Origin: Coxiellaceae bacterium
GTDB taxonomy: Bacteria > Pseudomonadota > Gammaproteobacteria > Coxiellales > Coxiellaceae
DNA length: 64,000 nt
Direction of reading: 5' to 3'
NCBI GenBank assembly: GCA_029210045.1
Contig: JARGNX010000008.1
Location: 88,163-152,162, forward strand
Under the pieces are notes generated by a model, which was not told the origin of the DNA, did not search any database, and saw only the letters and a list, made by a program, of their open reading frames with translations. Numbering within the stretch: position 1 is the first letter of the stretch; every line of letters starts with the position of its first letter. Made by a program: the position numbers and the translations under genes. Shown one piece after another: positions 7,846 through 16,863 of this stretch.

Positions 7846-10311
7846 ATGTTCACTTTATTAGCATGGGTAGTGCTGCTATTTGTAGTTGGTGGTTTGGCTT
7901 ATTATCGCGCAAAACCGATGGTGTGGATTCCGACGATAGGTGTGTTTTTAGCTATATATACCGGTTTTCATGCGATGTCATATGTGACGTTGACGATCTT
8001 TTGGGCTATTTGGTTGGTGACATCGTTAACCATGATGCTTACAAATGTACGTATGCAACTGATCACCGTGCCATTTCTTTTTTGGTTTCGAAAGCAACAA
8101 CCGCCTTTAACTTCAGCTGAACGCATTGCGCTAGAAGCCGGTGGTGTTTGGTGGGAGAAAGCCTTTTTTGATGGTGACCCTGATTGGTCTGAATTAGATA
8201 AAATGCCAGAAGCAACGCTGACACCTGAAGAGCAATCGTTTATTGATAATCAAGTCGAAACTTTATGCAGCATGCTAGATGACTGGAAGATGGTGCATGA
8301 TGATCAAGATATGCCAAAAGCAACGTGGGATTATATTAAGAAAGAAAAATTCCTAGGCTTGGTAATTAGTAAAGAATACGATGGTCTTGGTTTTTCAGCG
8401 GTAGCCCATTCAGCGGTTGTGAGTAAAATTGCTAGCCGTAGTGTCAGTGCGGCGGTGAGTATAATGGTGCCGAATTCATTAGGCCCAGCAGAATTCTTGT
8501 CTCACTACGGAACGAAAGATCAAAAAGACTATTATTTGCCACGTTTAGCTAATGGTAAAGAAATTCCTTGCTTTGGTTTGACGGCCCCTAATGCGGGCAG
8601 TGATGCGACCAACTTGTCGGATACCGGTGTGGTATGTAAGGGTGAATACGAAGGTGTTGAAGTAACGGGTATTCGCTTAAACTTCAATAAGCGTTATATC
8701 ACGTTAGCGCCGATCACCACACTATTAGGATTAGCTTTCCAATTATATGACCCAGATCACTTGTTGGGCGATAAAGATTTTATTGGTATTACGCTTGCAT
8801 TGATTCCATCCAAACACCCAGGAGTGGAGACTGGTCCACGTCATGCGCCATTGAACTTGGCGTTTATGAATGGCCCGTTACGCGGTAAAGATGTATTTAT
8901 TCCACTCGATTTTATTATTGGTGGCAAAGATAACTGCGGTAAAGGTTGGCAAATGATGATGGAGTGCTTGGCCGTAGGTCGCGGTATTTCATTACCCTCA
9001 TTGGCTACTGGTGCAGCTAAGTTCTCAGCACGCATGACCGGTGCTTATGCCAAAGTGCGTGAGCAGTTTAAACGTCCGATCGGTGATTTCGAAGGTGTGC
9101 AACTAGCGCTATCACGTATCGGTGGGTTGTCGTATTTATGTGAAGCCACTCGCTTAATGAGTGCGTTAGCGGTTGATGCGGATACGCGTCCATCAGTAGC
9201 CTCTGCGATTGTAAAATACCACTTAACGGAAATCGGTCGTAAGGTCGTTGATGATGCCATGGATGTGCATGGTGGTCGTGGTATACAAATGGGCCCATCG
9301 AATTATTTAGGCTATTTATATACGTCGATTCCAGTGTGTATTACGGTTGAAGGTGCCAATATTTTAACGCGTAATTTGATCATCTTTGGTCAAGGGGTGC
9401 TACGTTGCCATCCGTATTTGGAAAAAGAAATTCGTGCCAGTGAAAACCCTGATGATAAAGCCAGTCAAGCCGAATTTGATCACTTGCTATGTTCGCATGT
9501 TGGTTTGGTGATTAAAGAAGTCGTTCGTTCGGTGGTTTATGGTGTGACAGGTGGTCACCTTATTGCTGTTAGTGGGCATGCCAGTACAAAGAAATATTAC
9601 CGCCAATTGACGCGTATGAGTAATGCCTTTGCCTTATTGACTGAGGCCTCATTGGCTGTGTTGGGTAATAAATTAAAATTCAAAGAAGCGCTATCGGCAC
9701 GCCTTGGTGATATTTTAAGTCACTTATTTATGGCTTCGGCGGTGTTAAAATACTTTAAAGATAACGGTTCAAAGCAAGAAGAGTTGGTGTTTGTTGATTG
9801 GTCAATACAGTACTGCTTATATCAAATGCAGCACGCGTTTAATGAGATTATCGACAACTTCCCCAATCGTTGGATTGCACGCATTATTAAAGTGATGGTA
9901 TTCCCATGGGGTCGTGCTTATAAATACCCAGGCGATAAAGCCAGTTTTGATATTGCTAAAATTTTACAAACCAACACACCGTTGCGTGATCACATTACAC
10001 GGGGCATCTTCGTTGGCGATGAAAATGATCCAACTGGTTCTGTTGAGGCGGCATTCCAGGCGTTATCGGTGAATGAACCGTTGATTGCGAAGCTTAACCA
10101 AGCGGTCAAGCAAGGGCGTGTTAGCGCTAAACAAAATTTACAACAAAAAGCTAAAGCAGCACTGGAGCAAAAAATTATTAGCGAAGGTGAATACGAGCAG
10201 TTGGCTCACTTAGATGCTTTAGTATGGGATTCATTACAAGTCGATGAATTTGGAAAAAATAAGAAAAAGGGAAATCTGAATGACAAACAACAGCACCAAA
10301 AAACCACTTAA
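7846..10311 (+). CDS. fadE: Acyl-CoA dehydrogenase FadE
   Basis: Flavoenzyme for the first step of beta-oxidation, oxidising acyl-CoA to trans-2-enoyl-CoA. From the ATG at 7846 it is 821 aa, close to E. coli FadE (814 aa); AAAGGGG lies 6 nt upstream. A longer open frame from a TTG at 7783 adds 21 residues but lacks a ribosome-binding site. The N-terminus has two hydrophobic segments (about 1-45), as in FadE, suggesting membrane association. The dehydrogenase core follows (substrate/FAD-binding segment FGLTAPNAGSDAT; C-terminal helical domain with VDDAMDVHGGRGIQMGP), then the FadE-specific C-terminal extension. First gene of a three-gene operon; its end overlaps the thiolase start by 32 nt. 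Confidence 0.93.
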   Translation: MFTLLAWVVLLFVVGGLAYYRAKPMVWIPTIGVFLAIYTGFHAMSYVTLTIFWAIWLVTSLTMMLTNVRMQLITVPFLFWFRKQQPPLTSAERIALEAGGVWWEKAFFDGDPDWSELDKMPEATLTPEEQSFIDNQVETLCSMLDDWKMVHDDQDMPKATWDYIKKEKFLGLVISKEYDGLGFSAVAHSAVVSKIASRSVSAAVSIMVPNSLGPAEFLSHYGTKDQKDYYLPRLANGKEIPCFGLTAPNAGSDATNLSDTGVVCKGEYEGVEVTGIRLNFNKRYITLAPITTLLGLAFQLYDPDHLLGDKDFIGITLALIPSKHPGVETGPRHAPLNLAFMNGPLRGKDVFIPLDFIIGGKDNCGKGWQMMMECLAVGRGISLPSLATGAAKFSARMTGAYAKVREQFKRPIGDFEGVQLALSRIGGLSYLCEATRLMSALAVDADTRPSVASAIVKYHLTEIGRKVVDDAMDVHGGRGIQMGPSNYLGYLYTSIPVCITVEGANILTRNLIIFGQGVLRCHPYLEKEIRASENPDDKASQAEFDHLLCSHVGLVIKEVVRSVVYGVTGGHLIAVSGHASTKKYYRQLTRMSNAFALLTEASLAVLGNKLKFKEALSARLGDILSHLFMASAVLKYFKDNGSKQEELVFVDWSIQYCLYQMQHAFNEIIDNFPNRWIARIIKVMVFPWGRAYKYPGDKASFDIAKILQTNTPLRDHITRGIFVGDENDPTGSVEAAFQALSVNEPLIAKLNQAVKQGRVSAKQNLQQKAKAALEQKIISEGEYEQLAHLDALVWDSLQVDEFGKNKKKGNLNDKQQHQKTT

Positions 10312-11602
10312 TGTTTATGTTGTCGATGGTTCACGTACACCATTTTTAAAGGCCCGCGGAAAACCCGGGCCTTTTGCTGCTTCGGACTTGGCAGTGCAAG
10401 CAGGGCGGGTATTATTAGCGCGTCAAAAATTCACACCAGACCAATTGGATGAGGTGGTGATTGGCTGCATGATGCCGAGTGAAAATGAAGCGAATATTGG
10501 CCGGATTATTGGCTTACGTTTGGGTACCGGTAATGGAGTGCCTGGGTGGACTGTGCAGCGTAACTGCGCTTCAGGTATGCAAGCACTCGATTCAGCGGTA
10601 AAAGATATTGCTTGTGGCCGTCACGACTTGGTGTTGGCCGGTGGAACGGAGGCGATGAGTCGTGCCCCGTTGTTATTTAATAAATTTGCGGTGAACTGGT
10701 TTGCTGGCATGATGCGCGCTAGAACGATGGGCAGCAAGGTAGCTATGATGGCTAAGTTCCGACCTAAATTTATGGCGCCGATCATTGCTTTATTGAAAGG
10801 TTTAACCGATCCAATCTTGGGTATTGGTATGGGTCAAACAGCCGAAGAAATTGCGTATGAGTTTGATATTACGCGTAAGGACATGGATGAGTTTGCTGCA
10901 CGCAGTCAACAACGCGCTTTTGAAGGCCAGAAAGACGGCGCTTTTGCAAATGAAATTACAGCACTATATGACGAAAAAGGTAAAGTTTACGAAAAAGATG
11001 ATGGTGTGCGAGGTGATAGTACAGTAGAAAATCTTGCAAAGCTTAAACCGTTTTTTGATAAAAAGTTTGGTCGCGTTACTGCTGCTAATAGTTCTCAGGT
11101 AACAGATGGTGCTGCTTTGGTCTTATTAGCCAGCGAAGAAGCAGTGAAAAAATACAATTTGCCAGTGATAGGTAAAATTGTTGACGTTAATTGGGCGGCA
11201 TTAGATCCAAAAGTGATGGGCTTAGGTCCTGCCTTTTCAACAGCGCCGGTATTGCAACGTAACAACTTGTCAATTGACGATATAGATTATTGGGAAATTA
11301 ATGAAGCATTTGCAGCCCAAGTGATTGGTTGCACGCGTGCATTGGCATCTGATGAGTTCTGTAAAGAGCACTTTGGGCTTGATAAGGCGGTGGGTGAGAT
11401 ACCTGCTGATCGTTTGAATATCGATGGTGGTGCGATTGCCTGTGGTCACCCAGTTGGCGCCAGCGGCGCACGTATCGTATTGCATCTATTAGATGTATTA
11501 AAGCGTAAAGATGCTAAGCGTGGTATTGCTACTATTTGTATCGGTGGCGGTCAAGGCGGCACGATGCTAGTGGAGCGTGTTGATCAAGTAGACGCAAAAT
11601 AA
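10280..11602 (+). CDS. Acyl-CoA thiolase (3-ketoacyl-CoA thiolase, FadA/FadI type)
   Basis: 440 aa. Catalyses thiolytic cleavage of 3-ketoacyl-CoA to acetyl-CoA and a shortened acyl-CoA, the last beta-oxidation step. The nucleophile is Cys96 in RNCASGMQA; the His of GGAIACGHPVGASGAR and the second Cys in CIGGGQGG complete the thiolase active site. Length is nearer FadI (436 aa) than FadA (387 aa). The start lies inside the fadE end, with AAGGGAAA upstream, so it is translationally coupled. It is followed 13 nt later by the multifunctional alpha subunit, with which it should form a complex. Whether it belongs to the FadA or FadI subgroup needs a tree. Confidence 0.92.
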   Translation: MTNNSTKKPLNVYVVDGSRTPFLKARGKPGPFAASDLAVQAGRVLLARQKFTPDQLDEVVIGCMMPSENEANIGRIIGLRLGTGNGVPGWTVQRNCASGMQALDSAVKDIACGRHDLVLAGGTEAMSRAPLLFNKFAVNWFAGMMRARTMGSKVAMMAKFRPKFMAPIIALLKGLTDPILGIGMGQTAEEIAYEFDITRKDMDEFAARSQQRAFEGQKDGAFANEITALYDEKGKVYEKDDGVRGDSTVENLAKLKPFFDKKFGRVTAANSSQVTDGAALVLLASEEAVKKYNLPVIGKIVDVNWAALDPKVMGLGPAFSTAPVLQRNNLSIDDIDYWEINEAFAAQVIGCTRALASDEFCKEHFGLDKAVGEIPADRLNIDGGAIACGHPVGASGARIVLHLLDVLKRKDAKRGIATICIGGGQGGTMLVERVDQVDAK

Positions 11603-11615
11603 AGAGGATTTTAAC

Positions 11616-13706
11616 ATGAGCAGTTATGGCAGTTACAAGAATTTCAAGCTAGAAACAGATGAGCACAATATTTTATGGGTGGGTATTGACCGCGAAGGCA
11701 TGAAGGTTAATTCATTGGATTTTGCTACATTTGAAGAGTTTGACAAGATTATTGATGAAGTAAAAAGCAAGAAGCCCAAAGGGATGATTATTTATTCTGC
11801 GAAAAAGAATGGCTTTGTTGCAGGTGCGGATATCAATCAGTTTGTAAAACTGAAAGATACAGATGAAGCGTATAAGTTAGTGCGTCAAGCACAACAGATC
11901 TTAGATCGCTTGGAAGCGCTCACCGTACCAACAGTCGCTATGATTAACGGTTTTGCTATGGGCGGTGGTTGCGAGTTGGCATTGGCTTGCCGTTACCGTG
12001 TGGCGCTGGATGATCCTAAAACCAAGATTGGTTTACCTGAAATCAAATTAGGTATTCAACCTGGTTGGGGTGGTACAGTACGTTTGCCAAAATTAATTGG
12101 TGCACCAAAAGCCATGGGTATTATTTTAGCGGGCCGTGTTGTTTCAGCTAAGGCCGCTAAGAAAATGGGCTTTGTTGATGCGGCTGTGCCTTTGCGTGAA
12201 TTAAAGCGCGCAGCGAAGTTTTATGTTTGCCATAAGCCGAAGCCTCATCAAGCCAGTTTTGCTGAAAGCATGACAAACTCGGCGTTAGTGCGACCATTAT
12301 TAGCTAAAGCCATGCGTAAGCAGTTAAACAAAAAAGCCAATAAAGCGCATTACCCAGCACCTTATCAGGTGGTGGATAACTGGGTTAAGGTTGGTGTTGG
12401 TAGTCAAGCAATGGATAAGGAAGCAAAGTCTATTAGTGAGCTACTGGTGACACCTACTAGCCGTAACCTAGTGCGAGTGTTCTTTTTATCTGAGCGTATG
12501 AAAGGTTTAGCTAAAGGGCTGAAATTCAAACCGCAACATGTGCATGTGGTAGGTGCCGGCACCATGGGTGGTGATATTGCTGCTTGGTGTGCTTTGCGTG
12601 GATTGTATGTCACGTTGCAAGATCGTGCGCCAGAAAATATTGCTCCGGCGATTAAGCGTGCGTATAAATTATTTAAAAAGAAACTAAAAAAACCACGTTT
12701 GATTCAAGCGGCAATGGATCGTTTGCAGCCGGATGTAGCGGGTGAGGCGGTTGGTCGTGCTGATGTCATTATTGAGGCGATTTTTGAAAACCTTGAAGTG
12801 AAACAGCAGTTGTTTAAAGAGCTAGAAGCAAAAGCGAAGCCGGGTGCGATATTAGCCACCAATACATCAAGTATTCCTTTGGATGAAATTAATCAGGTGC
12901 TCACTAATCCAGAACGCTTAGTCGGTATTCACTTCTTTAACCCTGTGGCGATGATGCCTTTGGTTGAGGTGGTGCATGGCGAGAAGACCAGCAAAGAGTC
13001 TGTGGATAGTGCATTGGCGTTTGTTGGTAAAATTAGCAAGCAGCCAATTCCAGTTAAAAGCAGTCCTGGTTTCTTAGTCAATCGTGTGTTGATGCCTTAT
13101 CTAATGGAAGCGATGGATTTATTGAAAGAGGGTGTTAGCGCACCGATGATTGATAAAGTGGCGATGGATTTCGGTATGCCTATGGGGCCGGTTACTTTGG
13201 CTGACACGGTTGGTTTAGATGTTTGTTTAGCTGTGGCTGAAAACTTAGGTCAACATTATGGTGGTGATATTCCACAGCAACTGCGTGATATGGTTGCTGC
13301 GAAAAATCTGGGCCGTAAAACGGGTAAAGGTTTTTACAGCTATAAAGGCGGTAAGCAAGTTAAGCCTGCTACCTCAACTGATAATACCTCAATGACTAAA
13401 GCGGATATTCAGGATCGTTTAATGCTACGTATGGTGAACGAATCGGTTACTTGTTTGCGTGAGGGTGTTGTTGAAGATAAAGAGTTGCTTGATGGTGGTA
13501 TGATCTTCGGTACTGGCTTTGCACCATTCCGCGGTGGCCCTGTGCACTATGCTGAAGACCGTGGTCTTAAGCAAACAGTGGATCGTTTACAAGAATTAAG
13601 TACGCGCTTTGGTCAACGATTTACTCCAGATGCTGGGTGGGAAGCGCTGATGAAACCAGAGCAGACTGCTAAATCTAATGACACTAAAGATAAAGCCGCG
13701 GCTTAA
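11616..13706 (+). CDS. fadB: Multifunctional enoyl-CoA hydratase / 3-hydroxyacyl-CoA dehydrogenase
   Basis: 696 aa alpha subunit of the beta-oxidation complex (FadB/FadJ family). The N-terminal crotonase domain has the oxyanion-hole segments GADINQF and FAMGGGCELALA, and the catalytic region EIKLGIQPGWGGTVRLP. From about residue 300 an NAD-binding Rossmann fold starts with VHVVGAGTMGGDIA. NTSSIP and GIHFFNPVAMMPLVEVV belong to the dehydrogenase active site, and the C-terminal part contains two 3HCDH_C-type helical units. AAGAGG lies 10 nt before the ATG. Together with fadE and the thiolase this is a full catabolic cycle apart from acyl-CoA synthetase. FadB and FadJ cannot be separated by eye; fadB is used as the general symbol. 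Confidence 0.92.
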   Translation: MSSYGSYKNFKLETDEHNILWVGIDREGMKVNSLDFATFEEFDKIIDEVKSKKPKGMIIYSAKKNGFVAGADINQFVKLKDTDEAYKLVRQAQQILDRLEALTVPTVAMINGFAMGGGCELALACRYRVALDDPKTKIGLPEIKLGIQPGWGGTVRLPKLIGAPKAMGIILAGRVVSAKAAKKMGFVDAAVPLRELKRAAKFYVCHKPKPHQASFAESMTNSALVRPLLAKAMRKQLNKKANKAHYPAPYQVVDNWVKVGVGSQAMDKEAKSISELLVTPTSRNLVRVFFLSERMKGLAKGLKFKPQHVHVVGAGTMGGDIAAWCALRGLYVTLQDRAPENIAPAIKRAYKLFKKKLKKPRLIQAAMDRLQPDVAGEAVGRADVIIEAIFENLEVKQQLFKELEAKAKPGAILATNTSSIPLDEINQVLTNPERLVGIHFFNPVAMMPLVEVVHGEKTSKESVDSALAFVGKISKQPIPVKSSPGFLVNRVLMPYLMEAMDLLKEGVSAPMIDKVAMDFGMPMGPVTLADTVGLDVCLAVAENLGQHYGGDIPQQLRDMVAAKNLGRKTGKGFYSYKGGKQVKPATSTDNTSMTKADIQDRLMLRMVNESVTCLREGVVEDKELLDGGMIFGTGFAPFRGGPVHYAEDRGLKQTVDRLQELSTRFGQRFTPDAGWEALMKPEQTAKSNDTKDKAAA

Positions 13707-13762
13707 TTATTCTGTTAATGCGGGGTATTATTGCACTGTGTAACTATCAAGGTGCGGTTAAG

Positions 13763-13836
13763 TTTGTCATCCCGGCCTCCGAGCCGGGACCCAGAAAAAT
13801 ATTACCTGGATTCCAGGTCAAGCCAGGAATGACAAA
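13763..13836. repeat. REP-like element (tttgtcatcccggc family)
   Basis: Outer termini TTTGTCAT and ATGACAAA are inverted. Inside are two hairpins: CCCGGC/GCCGGG (13771-13788) and CCTGGATTCCAGG (about 13805-13817). A shorter relative lies at 38024-38076. The position after the beta-oxidation operon makes it a plausible transcription boundary, though no T-tract follows. Confidence 0.75.
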
Positions 13837-13911
13837 AATTGCTTAATGGTAGTTCAGTGGGTTTATCTAGTGTAAAATCTGAAGACAGAACGTGTAATAA
13901 GGATTTTTACC

Positions 13912-14715
13912 ATGTACCCACCACACTATGACGATGAAATGCGCAACAATAAGCAGCTATTATGGTTGAGTTGTAAATTGTTTGTTCGTGCCTTGGTTAC
14001 CATTTCACCAATACTGCCATTGATGTTTGTTCTTGGTTGTATTGACGCGTACCTAGTGAGAGAAATTGATTCTTATATGTGGCGTGTGGTGGTTGAACTG
14101 GTGCTGGGTTTGATTGATGGAGCTTTGTGGTTAACCGCTTTGTGTCTATTACACACGCGCTTTACTGGTCATAAAATGCCGCTGATGAAAGCTGTGCATC
14201 AAGCCTTGTCGAGGTATTCGCTAATTCTGTTATTGTTGGTGTTGTATGTGGTGTTTGCCGGCGTGTTTTATGAAATCAGTATGTTGGTTCGGTATATTTT
14301 TCATTTCTTTACTGCTCATTATGTAAATTACATATTGTTTGGTGTTCTAATATTGATAGGCTTTGCTTACATCTATGTCAATGTGCTTTGTTTTATGACG
14401 TTCTTGGTGTTGCTGCTAGAAAAACACAGCTTTTTTGGTGCTATTAAACGCAGTGTTGCCTTGTCTGAGTGTGGTTGGACAAAGGTATTTTTGGCGTATA
14501 TCGGTTTCTTCTGTATTCTGCTGTTTGTGTTATTGCCAGAGCATTTTGTTTATGTGCAGAACTTAGGTATTGAAAAAACAATTATTCTACAAATAGTATT
14601 TGCTTTAGTGTTTATTCCGTTTTGGCTCACTTGGTATCTATTGTCTTTCCATGACTTAAAATTATGCCATGAGTATGATCAGGCGGAAGAAGAGGTTGAG
14701 GAAGAAGAGGGCTGA
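13912..14715 (+). CDS. Multi-pass membrane protein of unknown function
   Basis: 267 aa with about six hydrophobic helices: roughly 24-45, 58-82, 102-125, 140-170, 193-215 and 223-245. The C-terminus is strongly acidic (QAEEEVEEEEG). The segment EKHSFFGAIKRSVALSECGW, a short amphipathic stretch between helices, recalls the membrane domains of GlpQ-associated or DUF975-type proteins, but I would not assign it. AAGGA lies about 9 nt before the ATG. Its end overlaps the convergent transporter gene by 37 nt. Confidence 0.7.
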   Translation: MYPPHYDDEMRNNKQLLWLSCKLFVRALVTISPILPLMFVLGCIDAYLVREIDSYMWRVVVELVLGLIDGALWLTALCLLHTRFTGHKMPLMKAVHQALSRYSLILLLLVLYVVFAGVFYEISMLVRYIFHFFTAHYVNYILFGVLILIGFAYIYVNVLCFMTFLVLLLEKHSFFGAIKRSVALSECGWTKVFLAYIGFFCILLFVLLPEHFVYVQNLGIEKTIILQIVFALVFIPFWLTWYLLSFHDLKLCHEYDQAEEEVEEEEG

Positions 14716-16184
14716 GTTGTTAATACATTTCTTTGTCCTATGTGATAAGCGAAGGTTAGCAAGCTAGCAAACGTGGCAATAATGAGAGAGAAGTGCAAAA
14801 AGTGAAGTGCGTAGTTGGTGCCCACTGCGTGGGGTAAATTAGTATCCGTTGTACGTAATACGCTGCGAGCAATAAAGCCTGAAATTAAACTCCCAACGCT
14901 AATTGATAATAGCCAGATGCCGGTGAGTAACCCTTCTTTACCGTGCGGCAGTAAACGTGACATCACAGATGCGCCGAGCGGGAAAATCAGCAGCTCTGCT
15001 ACGGATAGTATGCAGTAAAAGCTAACAATTTGAATAAGGCAGTGTAGCGCAGTGTAATACACAATGCTCAGGATTAAAAAGGCCAGGCTCAGGCAGCTGA
15101 GTCCACATAAAAATGGTAAGGCTGACCAGTGGTGTCGGGTGGTGTGGTTTTTTGAGCGACGCCTGCGCAGTACAATTCCATAAATTATACCGCCGAGTAT
15201 GACAAACAATGGGTTTAGTGCGAAAAATGCTGTGCTGGGTATGGTGTAATTAAAAAACGCATGGTGTTGAGTGCGCTCAATGTATAGCGTGACTAAGCTG
15301 GGGGCGAGCAAAAAGAAGGCCCAGAATATGATGGCTGTGCTTAATAAAAACAAACCAATCAATAATGTTTTTTTGCTAATTAAGGCGAGTTCCTTTAACG
15401 CCAGGGCGATAAATGCTAAGGCGATAACACCTAAAAACACGAGTGTAATTGAATGTTCAATTGAGTACTTTAAGACTTCACTGATGGCGTATACGGTAGC
15501 AGATAGGCTGGCTATGCATATGACAAGTTTAAATGCGTTAATTCGGTGGTTATGTTTTGATTTTGTAATCGGCTGTAACTTATTGGCTGAAGAGATAAAT
15601 ATAAATAGGGCAACAACAAATAAATAAGCACAGGTAAGAAATGCGAAGTGGTAACCCCAGTTTATAGCGACGAGTGTTAGGCAGGCGAGTGCTATAAATG
15701 AGCCGATGTTCATACCAGTGAAGCAAATCATAAAGGCTTGGTTGCGGCGTTGATCTGATTTTGAAAATAAACGGCTGAGCATGCCTACCAAATTGGCCAT
15801 TACGCAGCCATTACCGGTGATAAAGCTAGCCAGGCCGAGGTAGAAATGCTGAGCAGAGGCGATGCAAATGAGGTAAAAACCTATGGCGGATAGTAATAAG
15901 CCGATAGATACGGTGCTAACGTTATTTAGCCAGTGAATGGCGAGATAGCTGCCAATTACAGGCATGGTAAACATCAGGGCAATGCTGGTGGCGAATAATA
16001 GGCTCGCTTGACCGTCAGATAAATGCAGGATTTGAATGCTGTATAGCATTTGTAAGCCAAGCATAGTGGATAGTCCAATCATGCTAAGCATTAACACAAA
16101 AAATATGGCGATCAATCTGCCATTGAGTAATGTGTTTCTGGAGTGTGGTTCTGGTAAAGCTTTCAAAGCCAGTTCTCTCCCCAA
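14679..16184 (-). CDS. POT/PTR-family (MFS) peptide transporter
   Basis: 501 aa, 12-14 hydrophobic helices. Proton-dependent oligopeptide transporters import di- and tripeptides. The POT-type segment GNGCVMANLVGMLSRLF followed by DQRRNQAFMICFTGMNIGSF is seen at about residues 125-170, as is the loop Tyr/Gly pattern of the family. The ExxERFxYY motif of canonical POT proteins is not evident in helix I (it reads SMIGLSTMLGLQMLY), so it is a divergent subfamily common in Legionella-like bacteria. The last residues (SSSSTSSSA) are encoded by the complement of the Glu-rich tail of the neighbour. A minor alternative is another MFS family. Confidence 0.75.
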   Translation of the reverse strand: MGRELALKALPEPHSRNTLLNGRLIAIFFVLMLSMIGLSTMLGLQMLYSIQILHLSDGQASLLFATSIALMFTMPVIGSYLAIHWLNNVSTVSIGLLLSAIGFYLICIASAQHFYLGLASFITGNGCVMANLVGMLSRLFSKSDQRRNQAFMICFTGMNIGSFIALACLTLVAINWGYHFAFLTCAYLFVVALFIFISSANKLQPITKSKHNHRINAFKLVICIASLSATVYAISEVLKYSIEHSITLVFLGVIALAFIALALKELALISKKTLLIGLFLLSTAIIFWAFFLLAPSLVTLYIERTQHHAFFNYTIPSTAFFALNPLFVILGGIIYGIVLRRRRSKNHTTRHHWSALPFLCGLSCLSLAFLILSIVYYTALHCLIQIVSFYCILSVAELLIFPLGASVMSRLLPHGKEGLLTGIWLLSISVGSLISGFIARSVLRTTDTNLPHAVGTNYALHFLHFSLIIATFASLLTFAYHIGQRNVLTTQPSSSSTSSSA

Positions 16185-16203
16185 ATAACGGCTTTAACGA
16201 ATA

Positions 16204-16253
16204 CAGCCTGCTAAGTAAGCTCACAAAAAGTTGGTGAGATACAGAGCAGGCTG
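16204..16253 (-). other. Nested inverted repeat between antitoxin and transporter genes
   Basis: Outer arms CAGCCTGCT (16204-16212) and AGCAGGCTG (16245-16253) are perfect 9-mers; inside, CTCAC (16220-16224) pairs with GTGAG (16234-16238). No T-run follows on either strand, so it is not a classical terminator. It could be a 3' structure of the antitoxin mRNA, a leader of the transporter mRNA or a small RNA. Confidence 0.55.
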
Positions 16254-16262
16254 TTAGGTAGA

Positions 16263-16442
16263 CTAAGCTTCAACAGGTTGTTGAACGTCAGTCTCGTTTA
16301 AACGTTTTAAGTCCTCAATGGAAATAACCGCTACTAATGGCTTGCCGCGACGTGTTAACACGATGCGCTTTTTGCCATAGGCTGCTTGGTTAATCAGTTC
16401 AGAAAAGTTTTCTCTAGCTTCTACAGTAGACATTTTTGTCAT
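16263..16442 (-). CDS. Phd/YefM-family antitoxin (orphan)
   Basis: 59 aa from ATG at 16442, preceded by GAGAA; a GTG at 16454 would add four residues. The Phd/YefM core is clear: MSTVEARENFSELINQA, then KRIVLTRRGKPLVAVIS and EDLKRL. These are the DNA-binding N-terminal half and the start of the toxin-binding tail. Family members repress their own operon and neutralise a RelE/Doc-type toxin. No toxin gene follows: the next reading frame downstream is the transporter, so this is an orphan, or its partner has been lost. Confidence 0.85.
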   Translation of the reverse strand: MTKMSTVEARENFSELINQAAYGKKRIVLTRRGKPLVAVISIEDLKRLNETDVQQPVEA

Positions 16443-16497
16443 TTTCGTTCTCACTTGTTAATGTTATTTTTAAGTATGTCAAAAATATGATCACGTT

Positions 16498-16514
16498 CCG
16501 TACGCACTGTACGG
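16498..16514. promoter_or_regulatory. Candidate operator palindrome upstream of phd-like gene
   Basis: CCGTAC-GCACT-GTACGG is a perfect 6-bp inverted repeat with a 5-base spacer, 56 nt upstream of the antitoxin start. Phd/YefM proteins bind palindromes near their promoters, so it is a reasonable but unproven autoregulatory site. Confidence 0.35.
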
Positions 16515-16599
16515 CATTGTTTACCATTGGTCAAGTGAAAATTTAGACTAAATTAAAATTTAGATATAATGCTTGATGATCTTTGTATAACCTGTTGAA

Positions 16600-16782
16600 T
16601 TAAAAAGGAAATTCCGCAGCCATTTTTTCAAGCCAACTTGAAAATTCCGCTTCGCGGTCATCAATTGCGCGCCAAAGTTCTTTAATGTGCCTAAAACGTT
16701 TGGCAACGACTTGTTGGTTTTCTCTAAGGATATTTTCGGCGGCATTACTGGCCGCACGTGCAGGCGGGTTTAAAACTTCCAT
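16600..16782 (-). CDS. Small conserved-looking hypothetical protein
   Basis: 60 aa from the ATG at 16782 (GAG lies 5 nt upstream). An upstream in-frame ATG at 16818 would give 72 aa but has no ribosome-binding site. The sequence is wholly helical in character, starting MEVLNPPARAASNAAENIL and continuing through a charged/aromatic stretch (HIKELWRAIDD) to EFPF. It lies between pyrE and the orphan antitoxin, on the same strand, about 80 bases after pyrE. It has phasin-like composition but no family motif. It is not an obvious toxin partner for the antitoxin. Confidence 0.5.
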   Translation of the reverse strand: MEVLNPPARAASNAAENILRENQQVVAKRFRHIKELWRAIDDREAEFSSWLEKMAAEFPF

Positions 16783-16863
16783 ATTCTCGTTTCCGATTCC
16801 ATGCTGGGGGACTAACATGTTAACACGACTATTATTTAAATTTAAATAAGTTTTTTAACTTTT

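Noticed and set aside
16560-16757. 65-codon leftward frame overlapping the small helical gene
   Set aside because: The other frame (16600-16782) has more protein-like composition and a better start.
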